Source of the DNA: Paenibacillus mellifer | GTDB lineage: Bacteria > Bacillota > Bacilli > Paenibacillales > Paenibacillaceae | Direction of reading: 5' to 3' | DNA: 64,000 bases | NCBI RefSeq assembly: GCF_023195895.1 | Contig: NZ_JALPRK010000005.1 | Span: 186,001-250,000 of the forward strand | Notes under the pieces: generated by a model | What the model was told of the DNA's origin: nothing | What the model saw: only the letters and a program-made list of their open reading frames with translations | Databases searched by the model: none | Part shown: piece by piece, positions 41,489-49,544 of the stretch | How positions within the stretch are numbered: position 1 is the stretch's first letter | How the letters are laid out: the number at the start of each line of letters is the position of its first letter | Position numbers and translations under genes: made by a program

Positions 41489-41544
41489 CTTTTACCGCTG
41501 ATTATACATAACTCATTGCTCAAGCTCATTCTAAGGAGATTAAC

Positions 41545-42699
41545 ATGAGAATATTGATCGTTGACGACAATCCGACAAACACCATTATCATTCGTGAGAT
41601 CTTGAAGAAGGAAAATTACCGTAACACCGCTGCGGTCACTTCTGCACGGGAAATGTTTGAGAGGCTTGGGGTAAAGGATTTGGATGCGGTTGAGGAAAGC
41701 GGGCCGTCTGATGTCGATTTAATTCTGCTTGATATCATGATGCCGGAGATGGACGGTATCCAAGCTTGCCGGATCTTGCAGCGCTCTGAGCAACTGAAGG
41801 AAATTCCGATCATTGTGGTCACAGCGGTAGGGGATTCCAACAAACTGGCGGAAGCACTGGATGCCGGGGCCGTTGATTATGTGACGAAGCCGATCAACAA
41901 GGTCGAGCTGATGGCGCGGATCCGTTTGGCTTTGAGGCTTAAGCTGGAGAAGGATTGGCATCGCAACCGGGATCAACGAATCCAGGAAGAATTAAAGCTG
42001 GCGTCGCTTGTCCAAAATGCGGTACTTAGCTCTCCAATCCGCGATCCCGAAATCGAAATCGATGCCATTTACAAACCTTCCTATGAGCTGGCAGGAGACT
42101 TATATTCCTGGTATTCACTTGGCGAGGGTAAGTATGCGGTCATTTTGCTAGATATGATGGGTCACGGCATTTCCTCGTCCTTATTCTGCATGTTCATCTC
42201 CTCCGTTCTGAAAGACACCGTCCATACTTATGTGGAGCCCGAGAAAGTGATTCAAGAGTTGAATCGCCGGTTCATCCAGCTACATATTGAGAGCAAACTG
42301 ATTCAATATTATTTCACCGCCATTTATCTCGTGGTGGATACCCGGAATAAGAAAATTGAATACGTCAACGCCGGACACCCTCCTGCCATGCTGTTCACAG
42401 AGAACGGACAAAAGGTCCGCCTGGATAAAGTAGGGCCGCCCGTAGGTTTATTTGACGGTATTGAAACGGATCCGCAGACGCTGCATTATGAAGGACCGGG
42501 TCATTTGGTGCTTTATACTGACGGATTGATTGACGCGCAGGAGGAATCCGCCGAGGCACGGCAGGCATGGCTGGAGGATCGGCTGAACACCTGCAGTCAT
42601 GATTTCGACCGCGATGCGATGAGCCAATTGTTCCTTGAAGAAACCGTACCGCGGGAAAGAGAAGACGATAAATGCCTGGTGTGGATTTCGCTAAAATGA
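41545..42699 (+). CDS. Receiver-PP2C phosphatase, RsbU/RsbP-like
   Basis: 384-residue fusion of a CheY-like receiver (D7/D8, phospho-acceptor D63 in LLDIMMPEMDG, T93, K115) and a C-terminal PP2C/SpoIIE phosphatase (about 150-384; AGDLYSWY, LLDMMGHGISSSLFC, NAGHPPAMLF, LYTDGLIDAQ). It would dephosphorylate the anti-anti-sigma factor encoded downstream and so release the sigma factor. It replaces RsbU/RsbP of B. subtilis, with its input through phosphorylation by the adjacent kinase. AAGGAGATTAAC precedes the ATG. Confidence 0.92.
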   Translation: MRILIVDDNPTNTIIIREILKKENYRNTAAVTSAREMFERLGVKDLDAVEESGPSDVDLILLDIMMPEMDGIQACRILQRSEQLKEIPIIVVTAVGDSNKLAEALDAGAVDYVTKPINKVELMARIRLALRLKLEKDWHRNRDQRIQEELKLASLVQNAVLSSPIRDPEIEIDAIYKPSYELAGDLYSWYSLGEGKYAVILLDMMGHGISSSLFCMFISSVLKDTVHTYVEPEKVIQELNRRFIQLHIESKLIQYYFTAIYLVVDTRNKKIEYVNAGHPPAMLFTENGQKVRLDKVGPPVGLFDGIETDPQTLHYEGPGHLVLYTDGLIDAQEESAEARQAWLEDRLNTCSHDFDRDAMSQLFLEETVPREREDDKCLVWISLK

Positions 42700-43523
42700 A
42701 GGATATGGACGGCAGCAAACGGGCGTTGGAACAAAAGGGACGCGAAATAGAGCTCCTAAACCGCGAGCTCACGAAGGCCAAGGCGGCGGCTACAGCAGGA
42801 GATCAGGCCAAACGGGATTTTCTGGCGATGATAGGTCATGAAATTCGTTCACCGCTAAACGGAGTATTTGTGATGTGCGAGTTACTGCTGGAGACGGAGT
42901 TGACTGAGGAACAGAAGAGATATGCTGGCTTGATCTACCATAATGCGAATGCCTTGTTGTCGATGTTTAATGATATCCTTGATTTTACCCAGTTGGGCCA
43001 AGAGGGGCTGAATCAGGAGGAAACCCCGTTTGCACTGCGGGAATCGATACGGGATATCCTTGCCCTATTCCACCAAGAGATTGCAGGCAAGGGGGTGGAG
43101 TTGTATTTTGCGGTTGAAGAGCAGATACCAGATCTCCTCTATGGCGACATTCGTCGACTTCGTAAAGTGCTGATGCACCTGCTGGCCAATGCCGTCAAAT
43201 TCACCGATCAAGGAAGGATTTATCTGATCACAGGCTCAACACCTGCCGAAAGCGGAAGAATCAAATTAAGTTTTACAATCCGTGATACGGGGATTGGTAT
43301 ACCCAAGGACAAGATGTTCCGGTTGTTTGAACCGTTCACCCAGTTTGACTCCGCGATGACGAGGAGATATGGCGGTTTGGGTATGGGACTAGCCGTTTGC
43401 CAGAAGCTGGTGAATCAGTTAGGCGGCGAACTTCAGACGAAGCCGCTGGAAGAGAACGGCACAGTCTTTACATTTTCGGTTACACTTTGGAGCCGTGCTC
43501 CTGGTGTGACTGAATCCCTTTGA
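42672..43523 (+). CDS. Soluble histidine kinase of the sigB module
   Basis: 283 residues, no membrane segment. Short N-terminal coiled coil (about 14-42), H-box IGHEIRSPL with H56, N-box HLLANAVKF, G boxes DTGIGIPKDK and GGLGMGLAVCQ. No sensor domain, so it may act in a complex with another sensor or with the receiver-PP2C protein, whose gene it overlaps by 28 bases. Starts at 42696 (overlapping the previous stop as ATGA) or 42705 are equally plausible. Confidence 0.88.
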   Translation: MPGVDFAKMKDMDGSKRALEQKGREIELLNRELTKAKAAATAGDQAKRDFLAMIGHEIRSPLNGVFVMCELLLETELTEEQKRYAGLIYHNANALLSMFNDILDFTQLGQEGLNQEETPFALRESIRDILALFHQEIAGKGVELYFAVEEQIPDLLYGDIRRLRKVLMHLLANAVKFTDQGRIYLITGSTPAESGRIKLSFTIRDTGIGIPKDKMFRLFEPFTQFDSAMTRRYGGLGMGLAVCQKLVNQLGGELQTKPLEENGTVFTFSVTLWSRAPGVTESL

Positions 43524-43586
43524 TTCAGCGGCGGACAAGCTGGGTTATGTAGTAATAAGAAAACCTATTTCAGGGAGAGTATTTTC

Positions 43587-43925
43587 ATGAATACGAGAAA
43601 AAGTTTGAAATTTTCCACCACGACACAACTGGAGAATGGAATATGCACCGTATCGTTACGCGGCGAGCTGGACTTGTCCGTAGCCCCTGATTTCCGTAAG
43701 GTCATGGACCCGTTGGTAGGCAAAGATGACGCAGATTTGGTCTTGAATTTGAAAGAGCTGAAGTATATTGACAGCACCGGGATTGGTATTTTTCTGTCTA
43801 TCTTAAAGGCGAGACAAGGAATGAATTCAAGGTTTTACGTGCGGGATGTACCGGATCATATCCGGAAACTGTTTGAAATGACCGGGATAGCTAAGTTTTT
43901 CGCGGAGCAGGAGAACTCCCACTAA
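43587..43925 (+). CDS. rsbV: STAS-domain anti-anti-sigma factor (RsbV-like)
   Basis: 112 residues, one STAS domain. The phosphorylation site is in YIDSTGIGIFL, S63 (or T64). Unphosphorylated protein binds the anti-sigma kinase and frees the sigma factor. Gene order receiver-PP2C, kinase, rsbV, rsbW, sigB defines the partner-switching module. Confidence 0.92.
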   Translation: MNTRKSLKFSTTTQLENGICTVSLRGELDLSVAPDFRKVMDPLVGKDDADLVLNLKELKYIDSTGIGIFLSILKARQGMNSRFYVRDVPDHIRKLFEMTGIAKFFAEQENSH

Positions 43926-43943
43926 GGAAAGGATCGAGTATTA

Positions 43944-44393
43944 ATGATAGAGGAAGTAGAGAGAATCGTCATCAGCCTTCCGGCTACAGCAGAATACGTG
44001 GATATTGTTAGGTTGAATTTATACGGCGTAGCCTCGAAAATGGGATTTTCGTACGAGGAAATCGAAGATATGAAGGTGGCAGTGTCGGAAGCCTGCAACA
44101 ACTCCGTATTGTATGCGTACCAGCGAGAAATTGGGAAAATGGAGATTACGTTCGAGGTATTAACGGATGCTTTGTCAATTACGGTCAGAGATGAAGGGGA
44201 GAGCTTTGAACCGTGGGGGCAAGCGGGACATGTGACACTGCACGAGAAAGAGTTGAGCGAGGCTCCGATCGGAGGACTAGGCTTCTACCTGATGCAGGCG
44301 TTGATGGATGACGTCAGCGTTGAGACGCAAGCCGGAATAGGAACGAAGGTGATGATGGTCCGCCGACTCCAGAAGAGCGAGGAGAAGGTATGA
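43944..44393 (+). CDS. rsbW: Anti-sigma-B factor, serine kinase (RsbW-like)
   Basis: 149 residues with the GHKL-type ATPase fold: EDMKVAVSEACNNSVLYAY (N box), VRDEGESFEP and APIGGLGFYLMQALMD. Binds the sigma factor and phosphorylates RsbV. Its stop overlaps sigB by 4 bases. Confidence 0.92.
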   Translation: MIEEVERIVISLPATAEYVDIVRLNLYGVASKMGFSYEEIEDMKVAVSEACNNSVLYAYQREIGKMEITFEVLTDALSITVRDEGESFEPWGQAGHVTLHEKELSEAPIGGLGFYLMQALMDDVSVETQAGIGTKVMMVRRLQKSEEKV

Positions 44394-45163
44394 CCGACCG
44401 AACGGCTCCCCAAGAGTCTTTCCACGAATCAACTCGTTTGATAAGACTGTACCAGCAAACCAAGGATAACGAAATCGCCACTCGGCTCATCCGCCAATAC
44501 GATCCGATGGTGAAAATGGCCGCCGGCAAAATTGCCCGCAATCGTCCGGATTTGTACGAGGACTTGTACCAGGTGGGCGAAATGGCGTTGGTTCGTTTGC
44601 TTCAACAGTACAACAGCGAGTTGGGGATTCCATTTGAACCCTATGCGATGAAAAGCATGATCGGGCATATGAAAAATTATCTTCGTGATAAATCCTGGTA
44701 TATCCAGGTGCCGCGAAGAATTAAGGAAAAGGGAGCACTGGTCCAGCAGGCGATCGATGAGCTTACCGTCAAACTGGAGCGATCCCCCGACATCAAGGAG
44801 ATCGCGGAGTATCTGGAGCTCTCGGTTGAAGAAACGGTCGAGGTGTTGGCTGGTCGGGAATGTTATCATTACGTCTCCTTGGATTCGCCGTTGTCACCGG
44901 ACGAAAGCGCCGCAACGCTGGGTGAAATGATCAGCACGGATGCCGACGATTACGATGCGGTGGAGAACCGGATGGATTTACAGCAAGCGCTGAGCCAATT
45001 GAAGGCTCAGGAGCAGCAAGTTCTGTTGATGGCATTTCAAGAGGGCCAATCCCAAAGGGCAATCGCCCAGAAGCTGGGGATGTCCCAAATGAGCGTATCC
45101 CGGATCCAGAAGCGGGCAACCGAGAAGCTGAAGCAGATCATGGATCATATGAACACGATTTAA
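44390..45163 (+). CDS. sigB: General stress sigma factor SigB
   Basis: 257-residue sigma-70 family group 3 factor. Region 2 (PDLYEDLYQVGEMALVRLL, then PYAMKSMIGHMKNYLRDKSW), region 3 (RSPDIKEIAEYLELSVEETV) and region 4 HTH (QSQRAIAQKLGMSQMSVSRIQ) are all present. Translationally coupled to rsbW; a sigma-B-type promoter before the module suggests autocontrol. Confidence 0.93.
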   Translation: MTDRTAPQESFHESTRLIRLYQQTKDNEIATRLIRQYDPMVKMAAGKIARNRPDLYEDLYQVGEMALVRLLQQYNSELGIPFEPYAMKSMIGHMKNYLRDKSWYIQVPRRIKEKGALVQQAIDELTVKLERSPDIKEIAEYLELSVEETVEVLAGRECYHYVSLDSPLSPDESAATLGEMISTDADDYDAVENRMDLQQALSQLKAQEQQVLLMAFQEGQSQRAIAQKLGMSQMSVSRIQKRATEKLKQIMDHMNTI

Positions 45164-45200
45164 AAGCGTTGCCTGTGGAATATGGGGCAGCGCTTTTTTT
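45163..45200 (+). terminator. Terminator after sigB
   Basis: AAAGCGTTGCC with GGCAGCGCTTT (one G-T pair), then seven T; it also begins in the sigB stop codon. Confidence 0.85.
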
Positions 45201-45208
45201 GAAGCGCT

Positions 45209-45430
45209 CTATTGCTCCGGGTCGGACAACAAGCCATTTTGCTCCAGGTCCTCCTGGCTCGTTTTCATGGCCTCCATGTCTTCCCCCAGTTGAATCAAGT
45301 CTTCCATGTCATTGACCATGGATCCGTTTTCGGCTTCATTGATCTCTTTGTGCTCGGGATATTCGCCGGCTTGGGCGGCTTTGATTTGCTTGGCCACATA
45401 CTGCTCCTGCCGGTCTTCGGGTCGGGTCAT
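45209..45430 (-). CDS. Small acidic hypothetical protein
   Basis: 73 residues, acidic and hydrophilic (ENGSMVNDMEDLIQLGEDMEAM), no membrane segment. Good ribosome site (AAGGAGGCAA) before ATG. Family not recognised. Converges on the sigB terminator. Confidence 0.65.
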   Translation of the reverse strand: MTRPEDRQEQYVAKQIKAAQAGEYPEHKEINEAENGSMVNDMEDLIQLGEDMEAMKTSQEDLEQNGLLSDPEQ

Positions 45431-45602
45431 AAGAGAATTGCCTCCTTTACTTACGGTTCTGAAATCATAGATAGTTTGCGCAGAGGGCCTCGCTTCGTAT
45501 ACCGGTGATACGCCGACTTGCGGACGGGGGGAGCTATAGCCAGCGGGCTTTCACTGTACTATACTGTGTAGGAATGGAACCAGATTAAGGAGAGAACGAG
45601 AG

Positions 45603-46613
45603 ATGAACAACAACGAAGCGTTACTGGTGAATGAATATCGCGGAGGGCTGCTGGAATGCGCCCACTATGGACATATCTGTATTGTTGATGACCAAGGGCG
45701 GATCGCCGGGCGGGCAGGGAATCCCCGTGCTACCGTATTTACCCGTTCTTCGGCTAAACCGATTCAGGCGCTCCCGGGGATCCGGGCGGGAATTAAAGGG
45801 GCTTATGGGTTAATGGACGAAGAGATCGCCATTATGACCGCATCCCATCGGGCCGAGGAAGTACATGTCGGAACGCTGGAAAGCTTGCTAAGCAAAACGG
45901 GACTCGCCGAAGATCGTCTGGTATGCGCCCCAAGCCTACCTCTAGACCGTGGGGCCAAGGAGCGTCTGCTGCGCCAGGGCGGATCGTATCGCCGGATCTA
46001 TCATAACTGCTCGGGTAAGCATCTAGGCGTCCTGGCCTACTGCAAAATGAAGGGATATCCGATGGAGAGCTATAATCACCCGGATCATCCGGTTCAACGT
46101 GAGATTTTAGCGACGCTGGCGGGCTTGGCTGGGATTCCCGAGGCACAGATCTCGTTAGGGACGGATGGCTGCGGTTTCCCCGTCTTTGCGCTGCCGTTAT
46201 CCGCTTTGGCAACTGCTTATTTAAAGCTGGCTTGTCCAGATCTGATTGAGGATCCGGATACAGCCGAGGCGGCCAAGGTGATTACCGGTGCAATGAATCG
46301 GCACCCCCTGCTCGTTGCGGGTACCGGACGAATCGATTCCATCTTGCTGAGCGATCCGAATCTCGTTGCCAAAGGTGGATTTAAAGGGGTTTATGCTTTT
46401 GCTTTGCGCCGCGAGCGCGTAGGTGTGACGTTTAAGATTCAGGACGGCTCTGAAGAGGAGTGGGGTATGATCGCTTTGTCCGTGCTGGAACAGTTGGGGT
46501 ACGAAAACGGGGAAACGCTGCAAAAGCTGCGCGAAGCGTTCCCGTCTTCGATCTTAAATGATGAGGGCTGGCAGGTAGGTCAGGCTGAAACGGCGTTTCA
46601 GCTGGAACGATAA
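45603..46613 (+). CDS. L-asparaginase of the AnsA/ReAV (class 3) type
   Basis: 336 residues, the asparaginase family related to Rhizobium etli ReAV and unrelated to AnsA/AnsB of E. coli. The catalytic/metal residues align one position later than in ReAV: S49 and K52 in TRSSAKPIQ, C136 and K139 in HNCSGKH, C190 in TDGCGFPV. Hydrolyses asparagine to aspartate and ammonia. AAGGAGA precedes the ATG. Monogenic. Confidence 0.85.
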   Translation: MNNNEALLVNEYRGGLLECAHYGHICIVDDQGRIAGRAGNPRATVFTRSSAKPIQALPGIRAGIKGAYGLMDEEIAIMTASHRAEEVHVGTLESLLSKTGLAEDRLVCAPSLPLDRGAKERLLRQGGSYRRIYHNCSGKHLGVLAYCKMKGYPMESYNHPDHPVQREILATLAGLAGIPEAQISLGTDGCGFPVFALPLSALATAYLKLACPDLIEDPDTAEAAKVITGAMNRHPLLVAGTGRIDSILLSDPNLVAKGGFKGVYAFALRRERVGVTFKIQDGSEEEWGMIALSVLEQLGYENGETLQKLREAFPSSILNDEGWQVGQAETAFQLER

Positions 46614-46645
46614 TCAGATAACCCCGGCTTGATGCAGATCGGGCT

Positions 46646-46873
46646 TTAAGCTTTGTTGCGCAGTCTCCCGAGCTCCTGGGCGAGTGCTTCGACTTCAGAA
46701 ATGCTTAGCCGCTCTTTGCTCATGACAATGTCATAAACATCGCGGATATCATCATATTGGTTAACGTGGAACGCGGACGCCGACATCGCCGCCCCTGAGG
46801 CCATTCGCAGCTTACTCTTGATCGCCTCGATCATGTATTCGATATTTTCTTGGCTTTTCGTGGACAGATCCAT
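46646..46873 (-). CDS. DUF1128/YfkK-like small protein
   Basis: 75 residues, cytoplasmic and helical: NIEYMIEAIKSKLRMASG, DIRDVYDIVMSKE, SISEVEALAQELGRLR. This matches the YfkK (DUF1128) family of Bacillales, function unknown. The ATG at 46873 is 12 bases after GGAAGG; the first ATG at 46885 abuts that site. Confidence 0.75.
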   Translation of the reverse strand: MDLSTKSQENIEYMIEAIKSKLRMASGAAMSASAFHVNQYDDIRDVYDIVMSKERLSISEVEALAQELGRLRNKA

Positions 46874-47009
46874 GTCTTTATTCATCCTTCCGCTTTATGG
46901 GTTATTAACTATTGTACCATGAGCGGTACGGGTTCATGAAGTTTTGCGATCGGTTGTCCGGATGCGTTACAATCAGGGTACGGTAAACCGGGAGGAGCGT
47001 GTCTAGGTC

Positions 47010-47537
47010 ATGCAGGAACCGAAGGAATGGCCGGCGGCGGGCCTCAACCGGAGAAGGCTGAGCGGCGGCGAGCTGGAAGCTTTTTTTGCAGGCATTCGCA
47101 CCCGGCATATCCATGATGTCGTTACATTTCTATGTATCGGGACGGATCGGTCCACAGGGGACGCGCTGGGTCCGCTTGTGGGAACGAAATTAACAGAACT
47201 GGGTTTTGGGCAAGTAATCGGGACGCTTCGTGAGCCCTGTGATGCGACAAACCTGGAGCAGCGTATGGCTGAGATCCCCGAAGGCCGCGTAATCATCGCC
47301 ATCGATGCTTGCCTGGGGATGTCCGATTCTGTAGGGTATTACCTGGTTTCCGGCCAGCCGTTGCAGCCGGCCCAGTCCGTCGGCGCAAGCTTGCCGGAGG
47401 TTGGGCACTACAGCATCGCGGCGGTCGTCAACGTCAAAGGCCCGAAGCCTTATTGGACGCTGCAGATGACCTCGCTGTACAAGGTCATGCAGATGGCCGA
47501 TGAAATCGCGGGCGCCGCAGCTTCGGCATTTGGGTGA
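47010..47537 (+). CDS. yyaC: Sporulation-associated GPR-related protein YyaC
   Basis: 175 residues. The motifs FLCIGTDRSTGDALGPLVGTKL and IIAIDACLGMSDSVGYYLVSGQP identify the YyaC family (DUF1256), related in fold to hydrogenase-maturation/germination proteases and conserved in endospore formers. Its presence supports a spore-forming host. GGGAGGAG lies upstream of the ATG. Its stop codon is at the very edge of the first copy of the 150-bp direct repeat, which starts inside TGA. Confidence 0.88.
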   Translation: MQEPKEWPAAGLNRRRLSGGELEAFFAGIRTRHIHDVVTFLCIGTDRSTGDALGPLVGTKLTELGFGQVIGTLREPCDATNLEQRMAEIPEGRVIIAIDACLGMSDSVGYYLVSGQPLQPAQSVGASLPEVGHYSIAAVVNVKGPKPYWTLQMTSLYKVMQMADEIAGAAASAFG

Positions 47538-47685
47538 GAAGGTTGGATGAAGCTAGGGAGTGAGTAGTGGAGCGTACGTTTTGGGTACGTGAGCAACGGA
47601 GGGACCGGCTGAATTCGACGAGATTCGATGTCGAATGAACTTCACTGAGTTACCTCGTGATCCAAAGATGATTTTTTGAACAACC
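47536..47685. repeat. 150-bp direct repeat, copy 1
   Basis: Begins GAGAAGGTTGGATGAAGC at the yyaC stop and ends TTTTTTGAACAACC. About 90% identical with copy 2 apart from a few short indels. Contains an internal GCGTACG...TACGT dyad. Confidence 0.9.
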
Positions 47686-47713
47686 GGTTCAAATGAAGGT
47701 TCAAAAAATCAGG
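47673..47713. repeat. Inverted repeat joining the two direct repeats
   Basis: GATTTTTTGAAC near the end of copy 1 is the exact reverse complement of GTTCAAAAAATC in the short linker (about 47699-47710), giving a 12-bp stem. Confidence 0.7.
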
Positions 47714-47724
47714 TTTGGAGCACC

Positions 47725-47870
47725 GAGAAGATTGGATGAAGCTAGGGAGTGAGTAGCGGAGCGTACGTTTTGGGTACGTGAGCAACGGAGCGACCAGCTG
47801 AATTCGAGATTCGATGTCGATGCACTTCATTGAGTTACCTCGTGATCCAAAGATGATTTTTTGAACAACC
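47725..47870. repeat. 150-bp direct repeat, copy 2
   Basis: Begins GAGAAGATTGGATGAAGC and ends TTTTTTGAACAACC, 30 bases before the hydrolase start. The interval 47538-47899 holds no gene. The conserved dyads and two ends suggest a structured intergenic element, RNA or mobile. Confidence 0.9.
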
Positions 47871-47899
47871 TTTAAATATGGATGAAAGTGGGTAGCGTA

Positions 47900-48706
47900 A
47901 TGGACAAAATAACGGTCAACGGAACAACGATCGCCTATGAACAACAAGGACAGGGCGAAACGGTAGTATTGCTGCATGGCTTCTGCGGCAGCTCCGCTTA
48001 CTGGGAGAAAGTTCAGCCGCTGCTTGCCGAACAATATCAGGTCATCGCCCCCGATCTTCGGGGCCACGGGGCCACGACTGCACCGATGGGCGCGTATACG
48101 ATCGATCAAATGGCGGATGATGTCGCTAGTCTCATGGAAGCCTTGGGCGTATCCAAATATACGCTATTGGGCCATTCGATGGGCGGTTACGCCGCTTTGT
48201 CTTTGGCTCAGCGTTATGCATCCTGCTTGAACGCTTTCGGATTGATCCATTCCACCGGATTTCCGGACAGTGAGGAAGCGAAGGAGAAACGGCTTCAGGC
48301 TGTTTCGCTGATACGATCCGAAGGGATTACTCACTTTGTGGACGGTCTGGTGCCGGGATTGTTCTCTCAGGACAATGTCGCTAAACTGGGACCTGAAGTG
48401 GATCGCGTGAAAGAGATTGGCTACAAGACGCCGCCTCAAGGAGCGTCAGGGGCTGCGCTGGCGATGCGCGAGCGGCCCGATCGCCGGGACGTGATGGCAG
48501 ATACGCCGCTTCCGCTGCTGCTGGTTGCCGGCGAAAGCGACGCCCTCATACCGATGGCGCGGCTGTTTACCACGGAGGGCCCGAACGTCACGAAGGCTGT
48601 CATCAAAGGCGCAGGACACATGAGCATGTATGAAGCACCTGAGCAGTTGGCGGATGTCATTGCTGATTTTCTGCGCAGCGTGACGGAAGAGACGCGAGAA
48701 GCGTGA
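47900..48706 (+). CDS. Alpha/beta hydrolase
   Basis: 268 residues. Catalytic triad: nucleophile Ser in GHSMGG (about residue 94), Asp in AGESDALIP and His in GAGHMSMYE; oxyanion region LLHGFCGSS. Typical of small esterases, haloperoxidase-like or epoxide hydrolase-like enzymes; substrate unknown. The ATG at 47900 is preceded by AAGTGGG; an upstream ATG at 47882 lies close to repeat copy 2. Confidence 0.88.
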   Translation: MDKITVNGTTIAYEQQGQGETVVLLHGFCGSSAYWEKVQPLLAEQYQVIAPDLRGHGATTAPMGAYTIDQMADDVASLMEALGVSKYTLLGHSMGGYAALSLAQRYASCLNAFGLIHSTGFPDSEEAKEKRLQAVSLIRSEGITHFVDGLVPGLFSQDNVAKLGPEVDRVKEIGYKTPPQGASGAALAMRERPDRRDVMADTPLPLLLVAGESDALIPMARLFTTEGPNVTKAVIKGAGHMSMYEAPEQLADVIADFLRSVTEETREA

Positions 48707-48765
48707 AGAAGAAAGGGATCGAACAACGTTTCGCCTCTTCAACGAAGTCGAATTGATGCCAAAGA

Positions 48766-48807
48766 ACCGGAGCTTCCATCTGAATCTCCGGTTTTCGGCT
48801 TTTATTT
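48766..48807 (+). terminator. Terminator after the hydrolase gene
   Basis: ACCGGAG/CTCCGGT stem followed by TTTCGGCTTTTATTTT. Confidence 0.75.
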
Positions 48808-48853
48808 TGAACCGATGGAGAGAGGACTGGGTAGAGATGAAAGGGGGAGAACC

Positions 48854-49501
48854 ATGCTACGGAGGGATTACCTAGTCAGGATGATTGAGGAAATGACCGA
48901 AGTGTTGGGTAAAGTGTTTATGCTGAAGCAGCAGAAAAAGAAGGTTGAGGCGTTATGGGCCCTCGACGAGCTGTTTAAAGGGCAGTTTCGCTTAAGCTCC
49001 CAACTGCTGGAGAACCTGTCTGCCAAAGACATCGTGCGCCTGTTTCAGACCGGCGGCGAGGTAGAGGCGGACAAGCTGCAGAGCTTAGCCCGGCTGCTCA
49101 AAGAAGAGGGCGACGTGTACGAGATCTCCGGAGAACCTGACGAAGGGGCTTCGCGATGGTTGAAGTCGCTGCATCTCTACTTAACCGCCGCGCTGCATGG
49201 TGCGGATCGCTCCCTCTGGGACATCTCCGCCGCCATTTCCGAATTGCAAGCTTTACTGAAATTCTATCGGCTGCCGCCAGACACCGAATGGCTTGTGCTG
49301 CACTGGGAAGAAAGCGAGGGCAGATACGACCTGGCGGAAAATGCCCTCTACCGTTTGTTGGAGGAAGGCCATGCGACGAAAGATGACGCGACCGGATTTT
49401 ATCAGCGGCTGCTGACGCTTTCGCCCGATACGCTTGCGACCGGCGGCTTGCCGATCGAGGAAGTCGAGGAGGGGCTTGTGGATGTGGAGACCCGGTTTTA
49501 A
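48854..49501 (+). CDS. Hypothetical helical protein (DUF6483-like)
   Basis: 215 residues, mainly helical, soluble. The N-terminus (MLRRDYLVRMIEEMTEVLGKV) and FRLSSQLLENLSAKDIVRLF recall the DUF6483-type proteins of Firmicutes; a TPR-like C-terminal part (RYDLAENALYRLLE, FYQRLLTL) is seen. Function unknown. AAAGGGGGAG precedes the ATG at 48854. Downstream methyltransferase gene begins 43 bases later. Confidence 0.65.
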   Translation: MLRRDYLVRMIEEMTEVLGKVFMLKQQKKKVEALWALDELFKGQFRLSSQLLENLSAKDIVRLFQTGGEVEADKLQSLARLLKEEGDVYEISGEPDEGASRWLKSLHLYLTAALHGADRSLWDISAAISELQALLKFYRLPPDTEWLVLHWEESEGRYDLAENALYRLLEEGHATKDDATGFYQRLLTLSPDTLATGGLPIEEVEEGLVDVETRF

Positions 49502-49544
49502 GAAGGGAACAACTTATATGCAGAAAGGCAGCTGTTAAACGAAT

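Noticed and set aside
47642..48109. Minus-strand 155-residue frame across repeat copy 2
   Set aside because: It runs through a non-coding direct repeat and antisense to the well-supported alpha/beta hydrolase.
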